From: a bacterium
GTDB lineage: Bacteria > Sysuimicrobiota > Sysuimicrobiia > Sysuimicrobiales > Segetimicrobiaceae
Direction of reading: 5' to 3'
Length of the DNA stretch: 64,000 bases
Assembly (NCBI GenBank): GCA_035945995.1
Contig: DASYZR010000097.1
Coordinates: 1 to 64,000 of the forward strand
The position numbers were made by a program, and so were the translations under genes. The notes under the pieces were generated by a model that was not told where the DNA came from, searched no databases, and worked only from the letters and a program-made list of their open reading frames with translations. Position 1 is the stretch's first letter; each line of letters starts with the position of its first letter. Below, piece after piece: positions 16,291 to 24,392 of the stretch.

Positions 16291-16725
16291 GTGCGCAGAA
16301 GTCCCTGGCGCGCGGCCGGTCGCTGGGTCGTCGCCGTGGCCGCCGCCGCGGCGGTGTTCGAGGCGGTGGACGCGCTCAGCGCGGGTTCCGGATCCTCCCT
16401 CAACGGTCCGGCCACCGGCATCGCCGGCCAGATCGTGTTGTGGCTGCCTGTGGCGTCTCCCGGCCTCGCCGGGCTGGTCGCGGCCTGGATCGCGCCGCCC
16501 GGGGCGGGCGCCGGCCTGGCCGCCGCGGCCGCCGCGGTCTGGGCGCGGATGGGCGCGGACCGTCTGATCGGGGCGCTTCACAGCGCGCAGTTGCCGCCCG
16601 AGACGGGCGTCGTCCTCGTCCTCGCGTTCGGCGTGCCGTGGACGCTCACGGCGCTGCTTGGCGGTCTACTCGTGATCGCGGGCCGGGTGCTCGCGCGGGC
16701 GAGTCGACCTCCCCGACGGAGTTGA
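16291..16725 (+). CDS. Hypothetical small membrane protein
   Basis: A 144-residue hydrophobic protein with about four predicted membrane segments (residues about 12-30, 48-68, 74-90 and 107-132), separated by short Gly/Pro loops, and a basic C-terminus. GTG 16291 is assumed, 22 bases after the LptA-like stop, without a convincing ribosome site. I recognise no family. The pattern of hydrophobic stretches in this frame favours it over the antisense frame. Confidence 0.5.
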   Translation: MRRSPWRAAGRWVVAVAAAAAVFEAVDALSAGSGSSLNGPATGIAGQIVLWLPVASPGLAGLVAAWIAPPGAGAGLAAAAAAVWARMGADRLIGALHSAQLPPETGVVLVLAFGVPWTLTALLGGLLVIAGRVLARASRPPRRS

Positions 16726-16731
16726 GGCCGG

Positions 16732-17424
16732 CTACGGCTCCTCGCCGCGCGTGATGTAGTTGTAGAGCGTGCGGTCGCGGTAGGCGAGGTTGAACTGCAC
16801 GGCCGCGTCACGGCTGCGCCCGGTGCGGTAGTAGGCCGAGCCGAGCATGTAGTGGAGCACGCTGTTGCTCGGATCCAGCCGGACCGCCTCCTCCCATTGG
16901 GCGAGGGTGTTCTTCCCGTCGTTGTGCGTCGAGTACACGTAGCCGAGGTAGCCGTGGTTCATCGCGTTGCGCGGTTCCTGCCGCGTGATCTCAAGCAGCT
17001 CCCGAAACGTCGTCTGGTGATCGCCGGCGACCCACGACGCGAAGGCGAGCGAATAGCGCGCCAGGAGATCTTGAGGGTTCTTGCGCACGGCGCCCGCCGA
17101 GTCCTGAATGATCCGGTGCTCCAGGGCCGGCCGGCCCGCTTCGCCGCCGACCGCCCGGTCGATTTGCTTGAAGACGTGCCAGCCGTCGATCAACATCCCC
17201 TCGTGCGCGTACACCATCGCGAGCCGAAACGACGTCTCGGGGTCAGGGTGCTGCGCCGCCTGGGCCTTCAGCCCGGGAATCAGCCCGCGCCAGCTCGAGC
17301 CGGCCTGCTGGGCGTGCGCGATCGAGCCCGGAGCCGCGACGAGAGCGCTTAGGAATCCGAGCGCGAGCGAGGCGGCCGCAAGGGCGGATACGAACCGGCG
17401 TCGAGTCGGGGTTGTAGGCATCAT
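16732..17424 (-). CDS. Exported tetratricopeptide-repeat protein
   Basis: N-terminal signal peptide with a basic, Tat-like start (TPTRRRFVSALAAASLALGF) and cleavage expected after AHAQQA. The mature part, about 190 residues, is helical with TPR-like units, clearest near the C-terminus (AQWEEAVRLDPSNSVLHYMLGSAYYRTG). TPR proteins are scaffolds, so the role is unknown. Two adjacent ATG codons (17424 and 17421) follow an AGGAGG at five and eight bases; either may be used. It lies just downstream of the MoaD-MoaE fusion on the same strand. Confidence 0.8.
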   Translation of the reverse strand: MMPTTPTRRRFVSALAAASLALGFLSALVAAPGSIAHAQQAGSSWRGLIPGLKAQAAQHPDPETSFRLAMVYAHEGMLIDGWHVFKQIDRAVGGEAGRPALEHRIIQDSAGAVRKNPQDLLARYSLAFASWVAGDHQTTFRELLEITRQEPRNAMNHGYLGYVYSTHNDGKNTLAQWEEAVRLDPSNSVLHYMLGSAYYRTGRSRDAAVQFNLAYRDRTLYNYITRGEEP

Positions 17425-17469
17425 CGCGTCCTCCTGGCTGCGAACGTTGGTCAATACGTCGCCGGTGTG

Positions 17470-18180
17470 CTAGCGGTTCGGCCGTTCGCTTCCGACCCAG
17501 GCCGCGCCGCCTTCCCACACTTCTTTTTTCCAAATTGGGACCGTGCGCTTCAACGTATCGATGGCGTACCGGCCGGCCTCGAACGCCGCCGCGCGGTGGG
17601 GCGCGGAGACGGCGACCGCGACGCTCGGCTCGCCGACTCCGAGGCGGCCGGTTCGGTGCGCCAGGGCGACGCGCGTCACCGGCCAGCGTTCCGCGATCGT
17701 CGCCGCAATGTTCTCCATCTCGCGGCGCGCGAGCGCCTCATACGCCTCGTAGATCAGGTGGTCCACGCGGCGGCCGTGCGCGTTGTCCCGCACGACGCCG
17801 AGGAACAGCACGACCGCGCCGGCCCGCGAGTCGGCCACGGCGCTGAGCATGCGGTCCGTCGAGATCGGCCGCTCCGTGAGGTCGACGGCCGTCGAACGTT
17901 CGACCGTAGCACGCTCCCGGTCGGTCGCGGATTCGGCGCCGCCGCTGACCGGGGGGATCAACGCCACTTCGCCCGCTCCCTTCAAGGAGCGGTTGCCGCC
18001 GACGTATTCGTCGTCGACGGCGTACCCGGCCGGCGGCGGCAACGTCCCGAGCGCCGGATAGCGGGCGACGAGGGCGCTCCACAACGCCGCGCCGTCGGCG
18101 TCGTCGCCGACGGGAACGTCGACCTGCGACGCTCCGACGGCCTCGCGATACGAGGCGAATAGCCGCACTTTGAGGTTCAC
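17470..18180 (-). CDS. Molybdopterin synthase, MoaD-MoaE fusion (MoaX-like)
   Basis: Both subunits of molybdopterin synthase in one 236-residue chain. Residues 1-85 are MoaD (VRLFASYREAVG, DEYVGGN, ending LIPPVSGG) and residues about 100-236 are MoaE, with LFLGVVRDNAHG, VAVAVSAPHR and the catalytic-lysine region VPIWKKEVW. MoaD works through a thiocarboxylate on its terminal GG, which here is internal, so cleavage after GG or an altered mechanism is required; the mycobacterial MoaX fusion is reported to be processed. GTG 18180 is chosen because VNLKVRLFAS aligns with MoaD starts and lies next to a promoter. The activating enzyme would be the MoeB-rhodanese protein at 3.3 kb. Confidence 0.93.
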   Translation of the reverse strand: MNLKVRLFASYREAVGASQVDVPVGDDADGAALWSALVARYPALGTLPPPAGYAVDDEYVGGNRSLKGAGEVALIPPVSGGAESATDRERATVERSTAVDLTERPISTDRMLSAVADSRAGAVVLFLGVVRDNAHGRRVDHLIYEAYEALARREMENIAATIAERWPVTRVALAHRTGRLGVGEPSVAVAVSAPHRAAAFEAGRYAIDTLKRTVPIWKKEVWEGGAAWVGSERPNR

Positions 18181-18187
18181 AGTGTCG

Positions 18188-18196
18188 ATTGTAGCA
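18188..18196 (-). promoter_or_regulatory. Extended -10 promoter of the MoaD-MoaE gene
   Basis: The minus strand reads TGC-TACAAT, then seven bases, then the GTG start at 18180. The transcript would begin at or beside the start codon, so the mRNA is probably leaderless. No ribosome site fits in the gap. Confidence 0.55.
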
Positions 18197-18318
18197 CACG
18201 CGGCGCGAGCCGCCGGTCGCAGGGAACCCCTCGCCCGCGGCGGAACTCCGGCGGCGGGCGGCGCGTTAAGATAAGACGGACGTCCGGGACGGAATCGGAC
18301 GCGAAGGGGACGACAGGC

Positions 18319-19212
18319 ATGTTGCACATCCGACGGTTTACCATCGTTGCGGTCGTAGCGGTGTTCGCGATCGCGGGCGCGTTCCCGGTGGCCGGCCCGA
18401 TGCCGGCCGCCAACGCGGCGCTCTTCAGTGTGAGCGAGCAACAGGAGATCCAAATCGGCCGCGAGGTCGAGCGCCAGCTGGCGCAGAAGCCGGGGTTCGT
18501 CGACGATCCGGGCCTGACCCGGTACCTCAGCGACATCGGCCACCGCCTGGCGGCCGTGTCCGAGCGCCCGAATCTGCCCTGGACCTACCACATTTTGCGG
18601 GACGACAGCGTCAACGCCATCGCCGCGCCGGGTGGCTTCATTTTTGCGACCCGCGGACTGTTCGGGTTCGTCAAGTCGCAAGACGAGCTCGGCTTTGTCA
18701 TCGGCCACGAGACGACCCACGTCGCCCATCGCCATGCCGTCGACCTCGCCCAGCGCGACATGGAAGTGCAGTTCGGCGCGGCGATTCTCACGCAGCTCGT
18801 GTTCGGCGGCAATTACTCGGCCTACATCCTGAGCCAGGTCGGCCGCCAGATGATCGACGCGAAGTTCTCGCGCGACAAGGAATTCGAGGCCGATCATTAC
18901 GGCGTCATCTTCGCGCGAAAGGCCGGATTCGATCCGACACAATCGCTCGCGTTCTTCGACCGCCTGCGGAAACAGGAAAAGACCCAGCCGGGACTGACGC
19001 ACGCTTTTGAAAATCACCCCGACACGCCGGCCCGCATCGCGGCGGTGTGCACCGAACTTGGCGGGATGGGGTATCACGTCGCCTGCCCGGTTGCGCCGGC
19101 CGCGGCCGGGCCGGTCACGCCACGTCCCGCCGCGCCGGCGCCGGGATTCCCGCCGGCGAACTCGACGGCGGCGCCGTCGCCCGCCAACCCGAGCCTGGAC
19201 GATAATCGGTAG
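18319..19212 (+). CDS. M48-family metallopeptidase, exported
   Basis: Signal peptide (residues 1-40, ending NAALFS), then an M48 peptidase domain with zinc motif HETTHVAHRH (HExxH) at about residue 136 and the downstream glutamate in KEFEADHYG. The domain ends near HPDTPARIAAV. A Pro/Ala-rich tail of about 45 residues follows. Relatives such as BepA/YfgC act in the periplasm on outer-membrane protein folding and turnover, which would fit the envelope genes around it. ATG 18319 has a GAAGGGG about ten bases upstream. It is divergent from the MoaD-MoaE gene. Confidence 0.9.
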   Translation: MLHIRRFTIVAVVAVFAIAGAFPVAGPMPAANAALFSVSEQQEIQIGREVERQLAQKPGFVDDPGLTRYLSDIGHRLAAVSERPNLPWTYHILRDDSVNAIAAPGGFIFATRGLFGFVKSQDELGFVIGHETTHVAHRHAVDLAQRDMEVQFGAAILTQLVFGGNYSAYILSQVGRQMIDAKFSRDKEFEADHYGVIFARKAGFDPTQSLAFFDRLRKQEKTQPGLTHAFENHPDTPARIAAVCTELGGMGYHVACPVAPAAAGPVTPRPAAPAPGFPPANSTAAPSPANPSLDDNR

Positions 19213-19252
19213 CCGGGGGGATCCCCGGCACGCGGCCCGAATCTCCCCCGGC

Positions 19253-20164
19253 GTGAGTCGCGTCCGGATCGGGGACCCGTATGCCGCGCCGGGCGCCTAC
19301 CGCAAAGCTCAACTGCACTGCCACACCACGCGCTCCGACGGCCGGGATCCGCCGCGGGCCGTGCTCGAGCGCTACCGCGCCGCGGGCTACACGTTCGTGG
19401 TATTCACCGACCACAATCGTGTCACGGCCTGCGACGACCTGAACGGCGACACCTTCCTTGCGCTGCCCGGCGTCGAAACCACGATTCCGCGGCCGTTCCG
19501 GCCGCTCGGCCCGCACATGGGCCGGCTCGGCGCTCCCGGGTCCCTTGCGCCGCGAAACGCCCAGGCGTGCGTCGACGCGACCGTCGCCGCGGGCGGGGTC
19601 GTGTCGCTCCACCACCCCACGTGGACCGGCAACTTCGGGACCGGCCGATGGTCGCTCGACGAGATGCTGACCCTTCGAGGCTACCATCTCATCGAAATCA
19701 GCAACCACCACAGCGCCACCGCCGCGGACGTGCGGTGCTGGGCCGCGGTGCTCCGGCATCGTGGACCGGGAGCCGCGGTCGGCGCGGTGGCGGCCGATGA
19801 TCTGCACCGGCTCCGGGATCTCGACACCGGGTGGATCATGGTCAAGACCGCGTCGGTCGCCGCGGCCGCGTTGCTCGCCGCCCTGCGGTCGCTGGCCTTC
19901 TACGCGTCCACGGGCCCGGCGGCCGAGTTCGGCGTGCGGGACGGGACGATCACGGTCGAGACGGACGCGTCGATGGTCCGGTTCTTCGACGCCGCCGGCG
20001 CGCTGCGGGCGGAGCAGCCGGGCTCCACGGCGTCGTACGAACCCGCCGGCGACGAGCAGTTTGTCAGAGTCGAATGCCTCGGGCGCCGGCCGACCGGGAA
20101 TCGGGCCCCCGCCACGGCCTGGTCGCAGGCGTTTTGGATCGCCAGAGCAGAGGCGCGAGGGTAA
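19253..20164 (+). CDS. PHP-domain phosphoesterase-like protein (CehA/McbA type)
   Basis: Contains the PHP metal motifs: QLHCHTTRSDG (HxH), FTDHN, a central glutamate in LPGVETT, and SLHHPTWTGNF and ISNHH further on. The short-PHP arrangement matches proteins annotated as CehA/McbA family metallohydrolases, which hydrolyse phosphate or carbamate esters. About 303 residues, cytoplasmic by sequence. The start at GTG 19253 is uncertain because the ribosome site is weak. The last 80 residues look like a small beta domain. Substrate is unknown. Confidence 0.82.
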   Translation: MSRVRIGDPYAAPGAYRKAQLHCHTTRSDGRDPPRAVLERYRAAGYTFVVFTDHNRVTACDDLNGDTFLALPGVETTIPRPFRPLGPHMGRLGAPGSLAPRNAQACVDATVAAGGVVSLHHPTWTGNFGTGRWSLDEMLTLRGYHLIEISNHHSATAADVRCWAAVLRHRGPGAAVGAVAADDLHRLRDLDTGWIMVKTASVAAAALLAALRSLAFYASTGPAAEFGVRDGTITVETDASMVRFFDAAGALRAEQPGSTASYEPAGDEQFVRVECLGRRPTGNRAPATAWSQAFWIARAEARG

Positions 20165-20187
20165 ACCGACGCCGGTGCCGGCGCGGC

Positions 20188-20832
20188 CTAACGGCGTCTG
20201 CGTCGGCGCGCGGCGCGCGGCCGGACCGGGGGCAGGGACGCCGGCGCACCGAGGCTCAGGCGCGGCAGTCGTGCGCCGGCCGCCATCAGGAGGTAGCTCG
20301 TCAGCATGTGGTTGACGGCGAGGTGCGCGTCCTCGACCACCTGATAGTCGTCGCTGGGGATCACGATCGGATGATCGGCCAGCGCGCGCACCGTCCCGCC
20401 GTCGCCGCCGAGCAGCGCGACGACAGCGGCGCCCGCCGTGCGCGCCGCGTGTGCCGCCGCCACGATGTTGGGCGAGCGGCCGCTGACCGACAGCAGGACC
20501 ACCGCGTCGCCCGGCCGGGCGAGTGTCGTCACCTGCTGCGCAAACGCCCGCTCGTAGGCGTCGTCGTTGGCCCAGGCGGTCAGCGTGCCGGCGGCGTCGC
20601 TCAAGGCGACGGTCCGCATCCGCACGGCGCCCGGGCGCGGCGGCCGGCCCAGTGAGGATTTGCCGAGGTCGACGGCCATGTGGGAGGCGTTGGCGGCGCT
20701 GCCGCCGTTGCCGGCGATGAGGACGAGGCCGCCGGCCCGCGCGACCTGCCGGAGGCGCTCCGCCGCGGCAATCACGCGGGACGTGTCCACCGCGGCGAGC
20801 GCCGCGCGGAGGCGAAAGACGTGATCATCCAT
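20188..20832 (-). CDS. gmhA: SIS-domain sugar-phosphate isomerase, GmhA-like
   Basis: SIS fold with GNGGSAANASHMAVDLGKS, the signature of phosphoheptose isomerases that convert sedoheptulose 7-phosphate to D-glycero-D-manno-heptose 7-phosphate. VVLLSVSGRSPN is the second phosphate loop. About 214 residues with an arginine-rich tail (ARRRRRR). ATG 20832 has a poor ribosome site; GTG 20862 is an alternative. It lies downstream of the GHMP kinase, which would act on its product. The HmuA/GmhB and nucleotidyltransferase steps are not in the window. Confidence 0.85.
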   Translation of the reverse strand: MDDHVFRLRAALAAVDTSRVIAAAERLRQVARAGGLVLIAGNGGSAANASHMAVDLGKSSLGRPPRPGAVRMRTVALSDAAGTLTAWANDDAYERAFAQQVTTLARPGDAVVLLSVSGRSPNIVAAAHAARTAGAAVVALLGGDGGTVRALADHPIVIPSDDYQVVEDAHLAVNHMLTSYLLMAAGARLPRLSLGAPASLPPVRPRAARRRRRR

Positions 20833-20914
20833 CGCCGCCCGCGCGGCGGCGGCCGGCACCACCGCCTGGATGTCGACGGCGATCGGACGGCGGCCGGCGC
20901 CGCGCGGGCGCGGT

Positions 20915-21895
20915 CTACTCCTCGACATAGATGATCCGGCTCCCGAACGGCTCCAGGCGCACCGGCACCGGCCGCAGGTCCGGCAGACGCGCGAGGATCG
21001 CCGCGTGATCGCGCGGCGATGCGAAGAGCAGGAGGAAGCCCCCGCCGCCGGCGCCGACGAGTTTCCCGCCAATCGCGCCGGCTGCGCGCGCCCGCGCGTA
21101 CCATTCGTCGATCTGCGGGGTCGAGATGCCGGAGGCCAGTCCTCGCTTGATCGTCCACCCGGCGTCGAGGATCTCGCCGACGGCGTCGAGCCGCCGGTCG
21201 AGAATCGCCGCGCGCAGGTCGAGCGCCAGGTCTCGCAGCCGCCGCGCGTCGTCGAGCGCCGCCGTGCCCTCCTCGAAGCCGCGCTGCTGTTCGGCGAGAA
21301 TCGTATCGGCGCGCCGGGTGAGGCCGGTGTAGAGCAGGAGCAGATGCTCCTCGAGGTCGCGCCGAAACTCCCCGCCCGGAAGGAGCGGCTCGACGAGCAC
21401 GCCGTCCGGCTCGAACCGGATGAACTGAAACCCTCCGTACGCCGCGATGTACTGATCCTGCCGGCCGATCGGCCGGCCGAGACGGTCCAGTTCGATCGCG
21501 CAGGCCTCTTCGGCGAGCCGCCTGGCACCCACGTGCCGGCCGGCATAGGCGTGCAGCGCGTGCAACAGGCCGACGGTGTACGTGCTGGAGGAGCCGAGGC
21601 CCGTGCCGCGGGACGGGATGTCCGAGATCGATGTGATCTCGATCCCGCCGCCGATCCCGGTCATCCGGAGGGCCTCGCGAATCAGTTCGTGCTTCAGGTC
21701 CTCCACGCGGTCGACCATCTCGGTGATGGAGTAGCTCGCCCGGATCCGCTCGTCGAATTTCCTGTTGACCGTGATGTACATGTACTTGTCGATCGCCGTC
21801 GCGACGACGGCGCCCGACGCCCCCCGGTACACGGCGGGAAAGTCGGAGCCGCCGCCGGCGAAGCTGATGCGAAGCGGCGTGCGCGTAATGATCAC
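20915..21895 (-). CDS. hddA: GHMP kinase, D-glycero-D-manno-heptose 7-phosphate kinase-like (HddA)
   Basis: GHMP-family small-molecule kinase of 326 residues. The N-terminus (VIITRTPLRISFAGGGSD) and the ATP loop GTGLGSSSTYTVGLLHAL are as in HddA/heptose kinases, and the third motif is GKLVGAGGGGFLLL. It would phosphorylate heptose 7-phosphate at C1 on the way to GDP- or ADP-heptose for cell-surface glycans. The start is GTG 21895. The pairing with a GmhA-like isomerase on the same strand supports the assignment; fucose or other sugar kinases of the same family remain possible. Confidence 0.87.
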   Translation of the reverse strand: MIITRTPLRISFAGGGSDFPAVYRGASGAVVATAIDKYMYITVNRKFDERIRASYSITEMVDRVEDLKHELIREALRMTGIGGGIEITSISDIPSRGTGLGSSSTYTVGLLHALHAYAGRHVGARRLAEEACAIELDRLGRPIGRQDQYIAAYGGFQFIRFEPDGVLVEPLLPGGEFRRDLEEHLLLLYTGLTRRADTILAEQQRGFEEGTAALDDARRLRDLALDLRAAILDRRLDAVGEILDAGWTIKRGLASGISTPQIDEWYARARAAGAIGGKLVGAGGGGFLLLFASPRDHAAILARLPDLRPVPVRLEPFGSRIIYVEE

Positions 21896-21955
21896 GGCGC
21901 ATCACTTTCGGCCCGTTGCCTGCCGCTCCTTTCACCACGCATCGGCCGGCGCGAT

Positions 21956-21985
21956 TTGCTCCTCTCGTGGAGCCTGCCGTATAAT
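21956..21985 (+). promoter_or_regulatory. Promoter of the LpxB-like operon with no leader
   Basis: A perfect TATAAT at 21980-21985 lies six bases before the GTG start at 21992; a weak -35 (TTGCTC, 21956-21961) is 18 bases upstream. The transcript should begin at the start codon itself, and no ribosome site is present. Confidence 0.6.
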
Positions 21986-21991
21986 CCAGGC

Positions 21992-23251
21992 GTGACGCGC
22001 GTCCCCGCACTCGATCACCCCGACGGGAACCGGTCGATCCCGCCGCGCGGCCCGGCGGAACTTCTCATCGTGTCGAGCGGTCCCGGTGAAGTGGCGACCT
22101 GGGCGGTGCCGATGGCCCGCGCGGCGGCCGCCTGGGCGGCCGCGCGCGGGCACGCGCTCACGCTGTCGCTGGTGCTGCCCCCGTGCCAATTTGCGAGCGG
22201 GCAGGAAGCGGCGTTCGCGCGCCGCCAGGGGCTCTTTGCGCGCGTGCTCGGCCCGCGGGAGTGCCTCGCGATCGTGACGGGTCTCCGGCGTCTCACGCTC
22301 GCCGCGCCCGGGTGCGTCCTGCATCTGGGGGGCGATTTGTGGTACTCGTCGACGCTCGCCCGCCGCGCCGGCGTCCCGGCGTTTGCGTACGTCGAGACGC
22401 CGCTGATCCGCTCGCGGGCGCACCGGTTCGCCCGCGTCTTCGTCCCCTCGCGGGATCTCGCGGACGGGCTTGCCTCGGAGGGCGTTCCGCGCGATCGTCT
22501 CTTGACCGTCGGGGACCTGCGCGTGGATGCGCTGACGCAGGCCCGGCCGGGCGCCCGCGTGCCGCGCGCGGGGCTCCAGGTGGCGTTGTTTCCCGGCAGC
22601 CGGCGGTGGATCGTGCGGGGGTTCCTGCCGTTCTTGGTCGACATCGCGGCCGCGATGCGCGAACGGCGACCCGACGTGCGGTTCGTCCTCGTCGTCTCGC
22701 CGTTTCTCCGCCGCGAGGCGCTGACCCAGGTGCTCGACGGTCAACGGCCCGCGCTCGCGCGGCTTGGGATCGCGGTGGCGGACGGCGACGATCTCGGGGC
22801 GGCGGCCGAGGCCGATCTTGCCGTTACGCTTCCCGGTACGAACACCGTGCAACTCGCCGTGCTCGGTGTGCCGATGCTGGTGGTCCTGCCGCTGGACCGG
22901 CCGGGGCGGATCCGCACGGAGGGGCTGAGCGAGTGGCTCGGCCGTGTCCCCGGGCTTGGGAGCGCGATCAAAGGCGTCATGGCCCGGCGATTTCTGAAGC
23001 GGCCGCACGCTCTCGCATGGCCCAACCGCGAGGCCGGACGGATGATCGTTCCCGAACTGGTCGGCCGGCTCAGCCCCGGGGAGGTGGCCGGGCGGGCGCT
23101 CGCGCTGCTCGAGGATCCGGACGGACTCGACGCCACGGCCCGGGATCTGCGGGAATTGTATCGCACGCCGGCGGGGGTCGCGGATCGCATGCTCGAGGCG
23201 ATGGCGTCGTCCCTGGCCGCGCCGGCCGGCCGTATCGCGGCGCCGGCGTGA
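21992..23251 (+). CDS. LpxB-like glycosyltransferase 1
   Basis: GT-B-fold protein of 419 residues related to lipid-A-disaccharide synthase. It opens with LLIVSSGPGEVATWAVP, has HLGGDLWYSS and a C-terminal half with VALFPGSRRW, AVTLPGTNTVQLAVLGVPMLVV (nucleotide-sugar site) and helical end. True LpxB has a similar PGTNT... segment. It overlaps the next gene by four bases, and the two are a diverged pair. In lineages without full lipid A such pairs are annotated only as lipid-A-disaccharide synthase-related. Start is the GTG right after the -10 box. Confidence 0.83.
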   Translation: MTRVPALDHPDGNRSIPPRGPAELLIVSSGPGEVATWAVPMARAAAAWAAARGHALTLSLVLPPCQFASGQEAAFARRQGLFARVLGPRECLAIVTGLRRLTLAAPGCVLHLGGDLWYSSTLARRAGVPAFAYVETPLIRSRAHRFARVFVPSRDLADGLASEGVPRDRLLTVGDLRVDALTQARPGARVPRAGLQVALFPGSRRWIVRGFLPFLVDIAAAMRERRPDVRFVLVVSPFLRREALTQVLDGQRPALARLGIAVADGDDLGAAAEADLAVTLPGTNTVQLAVLGVPMLVVLPLDRPGRIRTEGLSEWLGRVPGLGSAIKGVMARRFLKRPHALAWPNREAGRMIVPELVGRLSPGEVAGRALALLEDPDGLDATARDLRELYRTPAGVADRMLEAMASSLAAPAGRIAAPA

Positions 23252-24387
23252 GCAAACCACGTCTTCTTATCGTCAGCAACGGCTACGGCGAAGATCTCGA
23301 GGCGGCGCAGGTCGTGCGGTCGCTGCCGCCCGATCGTCTCGACGTCGCGGCCTATCCGCTGGTCGGGCTCGGGGGGGCCTATCCCGCCGGCGTGGAACTC
23401 CTCGATCCGCGGCGCGACTTCCCGAGCGGGGGTTTCGGAGTCCGCGCCGGCTGGCGAAGCACGTGGGCCGATCTGCGGCACGGCTGGCTCGCCTTCTGGC
23501 GGGCCCAGCGGCAGGCGTTGCGCGCGCAGCGCGGCCGGAGCGGACTCGTGCTGGCCGCCGGCGACGTGTATTGTCTCGCCATGGCGGCCGCCGCGGGCGG
23601 ACCGACCGTCTACCTCGCGCTGCCGAAATCGGAATACGTCGGTCCGCACTCGCCGCTGGAGCGGTTGCTCATTCGGCGCCTGGCCACCCGCGTCTTCGCG
23701 CGAGACGAGGTGACGGCCGAGGCGCTGCGGCGGCGCGGGATCGACGCGCACTACGTCGGGTTCACGCTGATGGACACGCTGGCCGTGACGGGAGCAACCT
23801 TCGGCCTGCCGGCCGGCCGGCCGGTCGTGACGGTGCTCCCCGGAAGCAAGCCGCCCGCGTTCAATAACCTTCCCCTCCTCCTCCGGACGGTGGAGCGGGT
23901 CGCGGCCCGCATGGCCCCGCCGCCGGATGTGCTCGTTGCGTGGGCCCCACACCTGGCCGGCGAGCGCCTGCGGCAGACGGTGGAGACCGCCGGCGGCCGG
24001 TGGATTGACGGGCGGCGCTTCCGCCTCGGGCAGCTCGAGGCCCTGGTGACGTTGGAGCATTTCGCCGACGCGCTGGCGCAGGCCACGGTGGTCCTGGGCA
24101 TGGCCGGCGCCGCGCACGAGCAGGCGGCGGGGCTCGGCAAGCCGGTCGTGGCGTTTCCGGGCACCGGCCCGCAGTTCACTGCGGTGTTCCTGGCCGAGCA
24201 GCAGCGGCTGCTCGGGGACGCGCTCGTCGCGACGCGCTCCCCGGAGGAGGCGGTCGAGGCGGTGCTGCGCCTCCTCGGCGATCCGGCGGAGCGCGAGCGC
24301 CGCGGCGCGGTCGGGCGTGCGCGGCAGGGTGGCCCGGGCGGCGCCGCGGCGATCGCCCATTACCTCCTGACGCGCCTGGCGGCGTAG
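23248..24387 (+). CDS. LpxB-like glycosyltransferase 2 (lipid-A-disaccharide synthase-related)
   Basis: A 379-residue GT-B protein starting VSKPRLLIVSNGYGEDLEA, followed by PLVGLGGAYPAGVELL and VVTVLPGSKPPAFNN; the C-terminal half has VVLGMAGAAHEQAAGLGKPVVAFPG. This pattern matches the family named lipid-A-disaccharide synthase-related protein, known from cyanobacteria and Deinococcus. It starts inside the stop of the preceding LpxB-like gene (GTGA). The acceptor is unknown; a role in an outer-membrane glycolipid is an inference from neighbours. Confidence 0.85.
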   Translation: MSKPRLLIVSNGYGEDLEAAQVVRSLPPDRLDVAAYPLVGLGGAYPAGVELLDPRRDFPSGGFGVRAGWRSTWADLRHGWLAFWRAQRQALRAQRGRSGLVLAAGDVYCLAMAAAAGGPTVYLALPKSEYVGPHSPLERLLIRRLATRVFARDEVTAEALRRRGIDAHYVGFTLMDTLAVTGATFGLPAGRPVVTVLPGSKPPAFNNLPLLLRTVERVAARMAPPPDVLVAWAPHLAGERLRQTVETAGGRWIDGRRFRLGQLEALVTLEHFADALAQATVVLGMAGAAHEQAAGLGKPVVAFPGTGPQFTAVFLAEQQRLLGDALVATRSPEEAVEAVLRLLGDPAERERRGAVGRARQGGPGGAAAIAHYLLTRLAA

Positions 24388-24392
24388 CGGGG

